Source: Ciona intestinalis
Taxonomy: Eukaryota; Chordata; Ascidiacea; Phlebobranchia; Cionidae
NCBI RefSeq assembly: GCF_000224145.3
Contig: NC_020166.2
Span: forward strand, 6,206,927 to 6,270,926
Length of the DNA: 64,000 nucleotides
Direction: 5' to 3'
Each line of letters begins with the position of its first letter. Position 1 is the stretch's first letter. Below are positions 12,501-21,452 of this stretch, one piece after another. A program made the position numbers and the translations under genes. The notes below the pieces were generated by a model. It made no database searches. It was not told the origin of the DNA and saw nothing but the letters and a program-made list of their open reading frames with translations.

Positions 12501-15231
12501 TAGCACTTGTATTGCAGTTGTGTGTTCCCAATGCACATTCATCAATATCTGTGCAGTTTACACCATCACCGGTAAACCCAGCTTTGCAAAAACAAAAAAA
12601 GCTTTTGGAGGTATTGACACATGCAGCATTCGAATGACATTTATGTGTTTGATTCGCACAGGGACCTGAATAAAAACAATCCTTAGTTAATGAATATTTT
12701 TACCAATAAGGTAATACAGAAAAATACAAAGTGTAAGTAAGGTTACAACAATTAGTAACATTTTAATTAAGGTGGTTAGACAAAAACACCCAAATCCACC
12801 ACTACTTACCTGGTATCAGTACCAGAGATATAGTTGAATTTGCACTGCAAACTGAATCTAGGTTGCAAGACTGCAGGTAAACAGTGTAGCTCAGTGATGA
12901 ATTTAAAGCAGGATTAGAGAACCAGGTTTCTATAAAAATGTAATTCTACTAAAAAATGTAAGATTACTAAAAAATAAACCTGATTACAAAACTGCAAGAA
13001 GCCAAAAACCATACTTTAGGAACTGTTGAGAGTGGACCAATTTTTGATAAAAATAATGCATATGTTATACACTGAACTATAAAAGATCGCGAAAAAAAGC
13101 TTTAGAAGAATAAAAAGGGGCGCTAGCTAAAAGTTTGAGAGCCATGGTGGATTTTGTACAATGGAAAAGTTGTTGCACACACTTCCTTATATATATTGTA
13201 ATTATACATGGCAGTAGAGAATATATACCTGTTGTGTTACTGGTGGTAGTAGTAGCTTCTGTATTGTTTGCAACAAATGTAACATTATAAAATGAGGTTC
13301 CTGCCGAAACAGTCCATGAAATATTGGCAGAGAAACCGTCATAGAATTCCACTTTCAATTCTTGTGGAGGTGGGGTTGCTGGTAATAATAACCCACAGTT
13401 ACAAATGTTATATCTCGTTAGCAGGAATGAGGTGTGTTACACAAAACACCTGTGTTATAATGACTTTTGCTCCCCGCCACACAATGAAAAATAAGTTTCA
13501 TTCTTTATTCAACAGACAAAATATTGCATATTTTTTAAGTTTTTATAACTAGATTTCTTAGCAGTTGTGAAACTGGTTCTTGAAAGTTGTATTTATTGTA
13601 GTTTTCCTTTTAGAAATTAATATGCTTATCGGTTATTAAAATTTGTATTAATTATAACATTTTCCTTTAGAAATTAAAATGCTTACTGGTTGTGGCTCTA
13701 ATGCTTGAACGTTGACTAGTCCCTCCAGCATTTCTTGCAGCAATAGAAATATCATATTTTCTTCCTGGGTCAAGGTTTGATATTGTGGTGTTAGTTTGAC
13801 CTGTTACCTGTATTAATGGGAATTCCATCATTATATGTGTACGTTAAATTATGCTTGGTACCTATATATAAATATTGAAAGCTTATAGACTTAATGATAA
13901 AATTTGAATGTTTACAACAACTAGAGCTTATATAATGCACACTGAATTTATACAACATTGTTGATGCTAAAAAATGCACTGGACTTGGACCAAAACACAA
14001 ATGGAGCTTAAAGAGTGAGTTAAAAAAAAGTTTGTACTTTTAAACCCAATTTGGTACTTGAATAATACATTGTGCTTATAGTTTTAATAGGAAATGTTGT
14101 ATTACATTAAAAGTAGCTGGTGTCATAATTTGTCTTCTTTTCCTGCTACTTGGTGTAACATCCACAACTACTATCTCATAAATATTAGCTCCCACAGTGT
14201 CCTTCCAACCAATTATTAGGAATGTTGTTCCATACTCAATTATAAACAAGCCTTCTACAGTATTTGGGGCTAAACAACAGAGAAAATAAATGTTCAGTAA
14301 AATTATTATAAATTTAGAAAAAAAAGTTTATGTACATAAGATAATTTCTAAAACATATTACATGTCATTAGTTCTTACTATTTTATTGCGAGGCATTTTA
14401 GAAACGCTTTTTAACTTGAGACTCACAATTAATATGGAAATTTATTAACAAAGTTATAATAATGGATACAAAAAGGTAACATAGGACCTCAAAAACTAAG
14501 CACAAAAGCACTGTGGCGCAAAGTTTTAGACCACTGACCTACTGTATACTAACTACTAATAAGCACAGTTTAACATCAGACTAAAACCTAAGTAAGTTAC
14601 ACTAAACACTATGGAGTACATTAAAAAATATTAGGATCATGAATTTAACGAATGCCCCTAAACCAAGAAATAGCTACAATTCTAATAATATAATAATAAT
14701 GCTATTTGTCTCTTCGATGACAGTAAGTAAGATTTCAAATGAAAAGACATGTCATGCTTACAGTTAAAACCATATTAATACTAAAATGGAAGAAAATAAG
14801 CATGGTCGCGACACCTAGCAGACAAACAAGCTATTTGTGTTTAATCATTATGAAGTTAAAATTCTAATAGAAACAAAAGCGAGCGTAAAGGCAATAACTA
14901 GTTACATATTAGTATTTCACCTGTGAATTGACATACAGTGGGCGAGCTCACAATCTGGCCATCAGAATAAGTGGAAGTCATGTTGAAACAATACTCTGTC
15001 CCTCCATTCAATGTATTATTCAAACTTATCGTTGAACTCAATGGGTTAAGCAACCGATGCAAAGCACCATTTGTGAATACAGAAAGCTAAAAAATGCTAT
15101 GGTTAAAGGAAATACAAAAAATAAATAAGTAAAACCTACCATATAAGAAATTATTTCAGAGTGACTGTTCCAAGATATGATAAAGTTGTTATCAGTGACA
15201 TTAGTGGCTCTTAGAAGGGGAACAACTAACG
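6547..15231 (-). CDS. type I membrane protein with EGF-Ca blocks and fibronectin III domains (5' end missing)
   Basis: Exons, in transcript order: 15231-15140, 15086-14921, 14269-14106, 13807-13687, 13378-13229, 12929-12810, 12665-12057, 11848-11757, 11706-11541, 10725-10562, 10397-10277, 10030-9881, 9797-9678, 9538-8930, 8871-8708, 8568-8451, 8325-8173, 8020-7907, 7839-7225, 7170-7064, 6995-6938, 6815-6547. Architecture is [FN3 x3, EGF x5] twice, then FN3 x2, EGF x5, a hydrophobic segment ([20 protein letters not shown]), a basic stop-transfer NRRRKRKE and a tail of about 105 residues rich in Glu/Thr/Ser with a YAKV motif. EGF modules carry D-I-D-E-C starts and the C-x-N-x4-F-x-C-x-C hydroxylation/Ca-binding pattern. 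N-x-S/T sites are very frequent. It is probably a cell-surface adhesion or receptor protein; no orthologue is recognised. The signal peptide lies in or beyond the gap at 15333. Confidence 0.85.
7225..7839 (-). repeat. EGF block C, five calcium-binding EGF modules in one exon
   Basis: A 615-nt exon of five 41-residue modules (xDECxxxTHNC...CxNTxGSFTCxCxxGFxGxGxxC). It is the membrane-proximal block; its last module ends at an ICNR junction spliced straight to the transmembrane exon. It is more diverged from blocks A and B than they are from each other. Confidence 0.85.
8930..9538 (-). repeat. EGF block A, five modules in one exon
   Basis: A 609-nt exon. The first module is atypical ([16 protein letters not shown], with a KNFFCFC centre and no Asp-Glu before the first Cys). 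The other four have the calcium-binding start. The exon has exactly the same length as block B. Confidence 0.85.
9470..11860 (-). repeat. tandem duplication unit A (FN3 x3 plus EGF start)
   Basis: It aligns exon by exon and across parts of introns with 12590-15240. Shared blocks include the GGTATCAGTACCAGAGATAT region at 9684 and 12816, the ATATACCTGTTGTG region at 9875 and 13223, the AAAAGTAGCTGGTGTC exon at 10565 and 14109, and the ACATACAGTGGGCGAG exon at 11552 and 14932. Exons differ by only a few bases per hundred. Unit A alone contains the hAT-type MITE at 10843-11292. Confidence 0.85.
10843..11292. mobile_element. hAT-type MITE with 8-bp target duplication
   Basis: The terminal inverted repeats are TAGGGATGCACATTACAGAA at the left and its complement at the right end. 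The element is flanked by the perfect 8-bp direct repeat CATTTATT (10835-10842 and 11293-11300). It is 450 bp long, non-coding, and has internal ATTCGAAT/CTAGATTC inverted stretches. Termini of this form and an 8-bp duplication are diagnostic of the hAT superfamily. It sits in an intron of the EGF/FN3 gene and is absent from the paralogous intron of unit B. Confidence 0.9.
12057..12665 (-). repeat. EGF block B, five modules in one exon
   Basis: A 609-nt exon paralogous to block A. The same atypical first module (DPC is replaced by a GPC-like start) is followed by four THNC modules. Within the block the 123-nt modules are nearly identical to each other, which suggests recent unequal exchange or conversion. 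Confidence 0.85.
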
Positions 15232-15240
15232 CTGTAATAA
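12590..15240 (-). repeat. tandem duplication unit B (FN3 x3 plus EGF start)
   Basis: Partner of unit A. Exon order and exon lengths are preserved. Intron sequence diverges between about 14290 and 14915, where unit B has unrelated AT-rich sequence. Upstream of 15231 the sequence still resembles the region just before EGF block B (compare 15301-15330 with 11911-11940). A further EGF block is therefore expected inside the assembly gap. Confidence 0.8.
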
Positions 15241-15332
15241 AATTAATTCAAATTACTTTTAAAACAAGCTGTTGAATACCATAACATAATTTGTAGCCTA
15301 TTATCCTTTCAAATACGATAGCAAAAAATATG

Positions 15333-15832
15333 NNNNNNNNNNNNNNNNNNNNNNNNNNNNNNNNNNNNNNNNNNNNNNNNNNNNNNNNNNNNNNNNNNNN
15401 NNNNNNNNNNNNNNNNNNNNNNNNNNNNNNNNNNNNNNNNNNNNNNNNNNNNNNNNNNNNNNNNNNNNNNNNNNNNNNNNNNNNNNNNNNNNNNNNNNNN
15501 NNNNNNNNNNNNNNNNNNNNNNNNNNNNNNNNNNNNNNNNNNNNNNNNNNNNNNNNNNNNNNNNNNNNNNNNNNNNNNNNNNNNNNNNNNNNNNNNNNNN
15601 NNNNNNNNNNNNNNNNNNNNNNNNNNNNNNNNNNNNNNNNNNNNNNNNNNNNNNNNNNNNNNNNNNNNNNNNNNNNNNNNNNNNNNNNNNNNNNNNNNNN
15701 NNNNNNNNNNNNNNNNNNNNNNNNNNNNNNNNNNNNNNNNNNNNNNNNNNNNNNNNNNNNNNNNNNNNNNNNNNNNNNNNNNNNNNNNNNNNNNNNNNNN
15801 NNNNNNNNNNNNNNNNNNNNNNNNNNNNNNNN
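15333..15832. other. assembly gap, 500 N
   Basis: A run of exactly 500 unknown bases, probably a fixed-size placeholder. It interrupts the 5' half of the EGF/FN3 gene. Confidence 0.98.
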
Positions 15833-16244
15833 CGTCGCGGTCCCGATCGCTTGGTTCTGGACTTCGGTTATATGACGTCATAATACAGAACGCGACGGGG
15901 CGCAAGCTTTTATTCTTCCACGCTATCGTCGGTTAATATCCTGAAATGTAAAATTAAAAACCAAGAAACGGAAAAGAGAAGTGGTGCCGCAACTAATAAC
16001 TCTAGTGCTAAAAATCTACTTTAGTTTCTTTCGGGTCAAAAAAAGATCATTCGTTTTAATGACTAACTATTGACGTCATCACCAAAACCCACCATATTTA
16101 TTGCCTTGGAATAAATTTCCCAACCATTGCGCAATAGCATGGACGGTTAAAACGACATATGGTTTCATCAGAATCATATTCTATAGTCTGTCACCTTGCC
16201 TGTTTTTACCACCAGCTCTTTTATAGGCGTTAGAAGGGATTCGA

Positions 16245-16490
16245 ATAATATTAGGCATGGTGGTTAGTGCACCTGCCTCTATAGTCAAGGGCCTTAAGGA
16301 ACGATGCTGCTATTACTTTGGGACTGTGTATCCACGGGCAAGGCACTTAACGGCAATTGCTTTAACCCGGGGTTTTCCTCACGTGTTGTTCCATACGGGG
16401 TGTATTCATAAGTGGGCAAACGGTGATTAAAAATGAAAACACGTGTTGTAACGGCTCCGACAGGAATAAATTAGTTACATTTACTCATAT
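16245..16490 (+). mobile_element. SINE-like sequence, tRNA-related head
   Basis: It starts with GGCATGGTGGTTAGTGCACC, which resembles a polymerase III A box, and continues with GGGCAAGGCACTTAACGGCA, a block characteristic of tRNA-derived SINEs in marine invertebrates and fishes. The second copy is in 54405-54640. It does not fold as a functional tRNA that I can see. Confidence 0.45.
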
Positions 16491-16739
16491 ATTAATCCTA
16501 CCTTTTTGTTTGTGTTTAATGTTAATGGGTAATATATTTAGTTTATTGATAAATATATTATAAAACATCTAAACATTTCACTTGGTTTAAGGTTAAAGAT
16601 CGCTTGATATAAAATTTCAAACGTATCACGAATTAGGTATTTCATGAACAATAACGCCCATTTATTGCGGACAGCGTGCGCCACCTAACGGTTTCGATTT
16701 TTTACCGCTGTAGGAACGTAATCTATGGCTCAGAAATCA

Positions 16740-17225
16740 CAGAAATAAAAAGAGTAGAACGCGCAACTGCCCAAAACTGTGATATATTCTTTTTTCTATT
16801 CACGTGACCGCCAACTCCGTCCCCAATTTGCTTGGTTTCCATTGTAAAAGATAGGCACATAGAAGTTTTAAGAGGTTTTAGCTGTTTATTTCAAAAACTA
16901 CACCAACTATTTAAGTTTATTAGGCCAGTTTAGTTATTTGGTAGAGGTTAACGCTTACAGTTTACCACTTGTTTAGGAAATTTAATTATTTAATAAATTT
17001 AATTAAAAACCTTCAAATAACGGGTTGTTAGAAATATATACATATTAGAAAATAGTTGTTTTACCCTATGACGTGAAATCAAGTCAAAACACGAAGAAAA
17101 ACTTCATAAAACGCCCTCGACTCCATTGACTATAAACGGGAACGACCCGCGAAAGAGAGAGAGTGTATCATGCTCTCTCCTTTGCCGACATTGGAGATGC
17201 GCGTTCTATTCTTTTTTTATTTCTG
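16740..17225 (+). mobile_element. MITE with CAGAAAT termini, copy B
   Basis: The left end CAGAAATAAAAAGAGTAGAA is an inverted copy of the right end (TTCTATTCTTTTTTTATTTCTG with small gaps). The element is about 486 bp, non-coding, and AT-rich in the middle. The otherwise matching sequence at 54867 lacks it. The site there reads GGCTCTGTGTAAAAATAG, an empty site or an excision footprint. A nine-base CAGAAATCA directly before the left end may be part of the element or a partial terminus repeat. Confidence 0.8.
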
Positions 17226-17765
17226 TGGTAGAAATAGATAGAGGTAGCTCGTGTTAGACATCTAGCGGGAACTATCAGTACACGGATTTTCAGTGCATTC
17301 TTAGTTCTTTACAGGGAAAGTCACCTTAACTTATGTTTATTTTCGTTTTTTAGATTGCAACACCAGCAACAAAATTGCATGGTCCTTATTAAGAGCATTT
17401 TTAATCATCTCACAAAACAATAAAATATTACATTTGCATGGAAGACTAATAGTAAATTTGGTATAGTCAACTGTAAAACACTAATATTTTACCAGAAAGT
17501 CATTTCTTATTAGTTCAATTTTATTGAAACTGGATATTTGACTACGTCATACATCGATTACGTCACCATCACCATGCCTTTGTTCCAGCTGCTGCTTAGA
17601 GACTAGGGCTGGTAACAGCTGATTCCTTTCTCATATCGCTCTGCTGAGAAATATCAATAGTTTTGCTGTTGGCTTGTTGTTGTTGTTGTTGTTTGGTACA
17701 GAACTTAACTCTTCCGGTTACTTTGTTGTTTTTTGTTATATGTTATTATTGATGCAGTTCGGCTA

Positions 17766-17890
17766 NNNNNNNNNNNNNNNNNNNNNNNNNNNNNNNNNNN
17801 NNNNNNNNNNNNNNNNNNNNNNNNNNNNNNNNNNNNNNNNNNNNNNNNNNNNNNNNNNNNNNNNNNNNNNNNNNNNNNNNNNNNNNNNNN
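17766..17890. other. assembly gap, 125 N
   Basis: This run of unknown bases ends the short contig that starts at 15833. Its odd length suggests a mate-pair estimate. Confidence 0.98.
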
Positions 17891-18240
17891 GTTATAAAAA
17901 AAAATTGAAATTAATTTTTTTTTCGATGGGGATAACATGCTAGTGACCTACATAGATGTATGCGTGAGTTATATTTTCGCAAAAAAAATCGAAAATATAA
18001 TATTTATATGATTCGAGTTATGATCATACTTTTTTATATTTAACATCTATCCCCGCACTTTTTTAAAGAAAAAAATGTTTCATTTTGTAGCTATTACGTA
18101 GCGCTATAACATATTCAAAGCTGGAACGGGAGAAAATTCTATAAATATGTTTTTATGACGAATATTAATATTCATAATTAATATTTTTTCGAAATTTTTA
18201 TTTTTTATTTTAGATTCGGTACCGCTGGGGTCTAGTTAGT
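17891..18240. other. AT-rich non-coding stretch
   Basis: Long A and T runs and ATTAATATTCATAATTAATA-type sequence. No exon of the EGF/FN3 gene or of TM2D3 is visible. Confidence 0.5.
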
Positions 18241-18403
18241 ACAGTGTCCAAATTTTAGGTTGGTGGCACCAGTAGAAGGTATCGAAAATGGCCGCTAAAA
18301 TATCTGTATTCTAGGATCACCTTGGTGCGGAAAAGGCAGTCGTTAAACACGGGTGTTCTGTTTCATACACTCCGTGCCAGCTTTGGCAGCTTAGGAGTTA
18401 TCA
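18240..18403 (+). other. TM2D3: probable 5' leader exon of TM2D3
   Basis: GC-richer than its surroundings, it contains ATGGCCGC at 18288 without a long frame, and ends TTATCAG before GTATGTTACC, a strong donor. Its position and orientation suit a leader exon spliced to the coding exon near 18908-18964 (AG candidates at 18911 and 18928). No direct evidence of transcription. Confidence 0.35.
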
Positions 18404-18577
18404 GGTATGTTACCGTGTGCTGTTTAGCTGTATTTAATTGGAAAAATAAGTTTTTAAAAAACAGCCTCTACTTTAAGAAGCTGTTTTGTTTTTGGGACAT
18501 TTTGGGAATAAATGATACTTTTAGATTGCATTTAAACATCTGTATTCAAACAAAAGTTCACATTTTTAGGGACCACT

Positions 18578-18831
18578 CTAAATACCACAATACAGCACAT
18601 ACACATATGACATAAGGAGCTCATACAACACATACACACGAGACGCGAACATGCAAACGTCGTGTTATACAGAGCACATACACGCAACAACATGCTAAAA
18701 AAATAAACTGCATGATAAGTGTGTGTGCTCCATATAACATGATGTACGTATCATCGTGTGTATGTGCTCCAAATAACATGATTTTTGCATGTGTGTGCTG
18801 TATCCTGTATGTGCTGTATTGTGGTATTTAG
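18578..18831. repeat. fold-back element, 25-bp perfect inverted ends
   Basis: The arms at 18578-18602 (CTAAATACCACAATACAGCA...) and 18807-18831 are exact reverse complements over 25 bp. Inside are repeated GTGTGTGCTCC-ATAACATGAT segments (near 18720 and 18760) and their inverted partners (AGAGCACATACACGC). It is non-coding and lies in the leader intron of TM2D3. Confidence 0.8.
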
Positions 18832-18964
18832 AATTGTACCATTTTTAGTAGTTAAGCCTGAGCGGAACGAAACCACAGAGAAATTGTGATTAAAACAAAG
18901 AAAATTTAACAGATCTGATAGGTAACAGTTAGGAAGTCGATTACCTGTGAAGCATTGCCCATGA

Positions 18965-19657
18965 ATGAAGGGTTTTGTACAAATTTTAACTCTTGGAACT
19001 GTTTTAACTTGGAGCTTCACAGCACTCCTGTCTAGTGTCAATGCCAATAATGAAGCTTCTTCAAAGATAAATGGTTCTGTTACATCTAACTTAAGTAATG
19101 AAACTATCGCCAGATTGAAAAGACTTTGTGATAATAGCAATTGCAATGCTCTTTCTGCAAGCTGCTACAAATGCGACACAAATGACAATTGCAGATATGG
19201 TGAAACAGCATTGTTTCACTGTAAAGTATATAACTTCTTGACATGCATTGGGAAACAAAACATGACAAAAGAGTTTCAATGCAAATACTGCTTTCTGACA
19301 AAGCCAGGAGAGGAGCATGATTGCACACAATCAAACACTAGTTGTAATGTTGCATCAACACCAAGGGTTAAAGTAAAAGCAACATGTGAAACTAGAGAGA
19401 ACGTTTTTTGCTTAGGGCACCGGACATTTACCAAGATGGTCCCTTGTAATTGGACTTCAGGGCGCAGTAGGCTTGTTGCATTTATTCTAAGCGTTACCCT
19501 TGGTGGGTTGGGAATTGACAGATTCTATCTTGGACATTGGCAGGAGGGTTTAGGAAAGTTATTTAGCTTTGGAGGATTGGGAGTCTGGACACTTATTGAT
19601 GTAGTGTTGATAGGCACTGGTTTTATAGTTCCCAGTGATGGTTCACTTTACATATAA
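18965..19657 (+). CDS. TM2D3: TM2 domain-containing protein 3 (almondex family)
   Basis: A single coding exon of 230 residues, close to the human length. Residues 1-28 look like a signal peptide (MKGFVQILTLGTVLTWSFTA...). A Cys-rich, heavily N-glycosylatable luminal region follows, including CNALSASCYKC and PCNW. It ends with the TM2 domain: a first helix with LGGLGIDRFYLGHW (the DRF motif between the helices), then LGKLFSFGGLGVWTLIDVVL and the terminus DGSLYI, which matches TM2D3 rather than TM2D1 or TM2D2. TM2D3/almondex proteins support Notch signalling at or upstream of presenilin cleavage (known from flies). The start at 18965 is chosen because the signal peptide follows at once; an ATG four bases earlier is out of frame. 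A probable non-coding leader exon ends at a GT near 18402. Confidence 0.93.
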   Translation: MKGFVQILTLGTVLTWSFTALLSSVNANNEASSKINGSVTSNLSNETIARLKRLCDNSNCNALSASCYKCDTNDNCRYGETALFHCKVYNFLTCIGKQNMTKEFQCKYCFLTKPGEEHDCTQSNTSCNVASTPRVKVKATCETRENVFCLGHRTFTKMVPCNWTSGRSRLVAFILSVTLGGLGIDRFYLGHWQEGLGKLFSFGGLGVWTLIDVVLIGTGFIVPSDGSLYI

Positions 19658-19802
19658 ACAATACTTTTGCATGTACTATTTATTGATCGAAATTCACTAT
19701 CACAATATTGCAATGAGGCTTAAAACAGTAATTAAAAAAAATTAAATAGGTATATTATGATAAATCTATTGATCTTTTGGGAAAATGATTTGATCAATGA
19801 AG

Positions 19803-21452
19803 TTACGCGATTTTCTCAGGAGAATCATTAAACCACGAAAACATGTTTCCATTGGAGTATTTCTGTTCAAGCTTACTGTTGATAGTTGAATCGAACAAAC
19901 CAAAAACACCACCTACAAAAGCAGCAGAGGTTTAAACCAGATATAGTTCACCTAAACAACAAGTTTGTATACCTGTGTGGATATAAAGTACTCGCGATCC
20001 TTTGAACCTCCCAGGGGTATTGTTTAACTCTGTAATCATTCCTTTTACAGCTTTACCTGTGTATACTGGATCACACAGTATGCCAGTTGTTGAGGCAATG
20101 TTGTGTAAAAACTCTGTAAAAATAGTATCATACTGATACACATGTATTTTGTTGGAAGTAGCTATTACTGTAAATAAATGTTTACCATGATCTTGCTTTG
20201 TTGTTAAACCATATCCTTCCCCTTTGTAACCATCAATTATATCAACCAAGTCTTCAGATTGAGCACCAGATATGCCAAGCTCATTCAACATTTGATTAAC
20301 ATGTTCATGGAAAAAATATTTATCGTCACATACTGATACAGCATGAAGCCTGCATTAACAGTTTTGTTTAGAATAATTAATGAAGGATCTGCAGTTCGAT
20401 AAATTCATTCAAGCTTACTTTATTTTCTGTCCAGTTAGATAATTACCAATAGCAAGGCCCGCTATAGAGCCACCACTGCCACAAGCAATGACCACATCAT
20501 CAAAATCGGTGCAAACATTTTGGTGTTCCATCTCTTTCCAAGCTTCTATATAACCGAATACTCCAATACTGTTTGACCCGCCCACTGGAATACAACACAC
20601 AGGATTGCCTGTTTTCTCCCTGTGTTTTGAGAATAATGCTTTATAATTTGTAAGATAAAAAATAACAAGACAAACTTACTCTATTTCTCTTGCAAGTTGT
20701 TCTTGTTTTGGCTTGATTGTGGTTTCATATTTTGAATTCTTTGGTATAAAGTAAATCTGGCTCCCACATAGCATAGAAGGCAAGTTCCCAAGATTGTCAA
20801 AACAAGGCAGAATCTTTAAAGTAAATACAATGAATACAGCTTAAGCATGGTCAGGTCAAGATGTTTCTTACAGGAGATTTGTTTCGAAGTAATAGGTAGC
20901 TATCCAGACCTAGTTCTCTTGCTGCCACAGCTGTTGCTCTGCAGTGATTAGACTGGATACTGCCACATGTTATAACTGCCTTACATCCTCGAGACAAAGC
21001 ATCACCCAAAATAAACTCAAGTTTGCGTACCTGTAATGAGTTATTTAAATTACATTCATTATCCATAAATTTTAGGTCAGCGTAAGTTGGAAAACTCAAC
21101 AAACTATTACCTTGTTGCCGCTTAATGTACTGCCAGTCATATCGTCTCTTTTAATGAACAGTTCAACATCTTGAGGTAAACCATCAAGTCTCCACTTGTG
21201 GATTGGTGTAGGTAACACTGCAAGCTGAATAAAAGAGATATGGAGTATTTTATACTCTGCTAAATATTTTTAAGTGCATATTTTGAAAGCTGGTACTACC
21301 TTAACTCGTTTTTCCGGTTTCTTTAGAATGTCTTTGGCCCATTCAGGTGCCTGGTAATTAGATACAGAATAGTGTTTTACGGACATTTGGGACCAGTACG
21401 TACAAAGTTGTAACTGAAAATTTGAATGTGAAGACCAACACCGCCTTAGCAT
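19803..21452 (-). CDS. PLP-dependent D-cysteine desulfhydrase / ACC deaminase family enzyme
   Basis: Eight exons: 21452-21300, 21224-21111, 21030-20872, 20813-20680, 20619-20419, 20349-20186, 20113-19973, 19912-19803 (TAA). They sum to 392 codons with every phase closed. It is a fold type II PLP enzyme. PTPIHKW and [20 protein letters not shown] contain the Schiff-base lysine region (GNKxRKLE). [15 protein letters not shown] is the substrate-carboxylate loop, [14 protein letters not shown] the phosphate-binding glycine loop, and LYIHTGGVFGLF the C-terminal block. Family members convert D-cysteine to pyruvate, H2S and ammonia, or open ACC. The N-terminal ~45 residues ([15 protein letters not shown]...) exceed bacterial DcyD and are basic and Ser-rich, as in a mitochondrial presequence. 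Substrate cannot be settled by eye. Confidence 0.9.

Larger units (their letters stand above)
15833..17765. repeat. contig between two gaps, near-identical to 53981-55409
   Basis: It matches 53981-55409 end to end with scattered single-base differences and small indels, plus one large difference, the MITE at 16740-17225. It begins at the right edge of one gap and ends at the left edge of another. It has no detectable EGF/FN3 exon. It therefore reads as a small contig from the region upstream of TRIP12, either an allele placed here by mistake or a real segmental copy. Confidence 0.85.

Noticed and set aside
15309-15905. Long frames across the N gap
   Set aside because: Artefact of translating unknown bases.
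16260-16335. Possible tRNA gene (GGTTAGTGCACC A-box-like)
   Set aside because: No matching B box at the right spacing and no cloverleaf; better explained as a SINE head present in both copies of the duplicated block.
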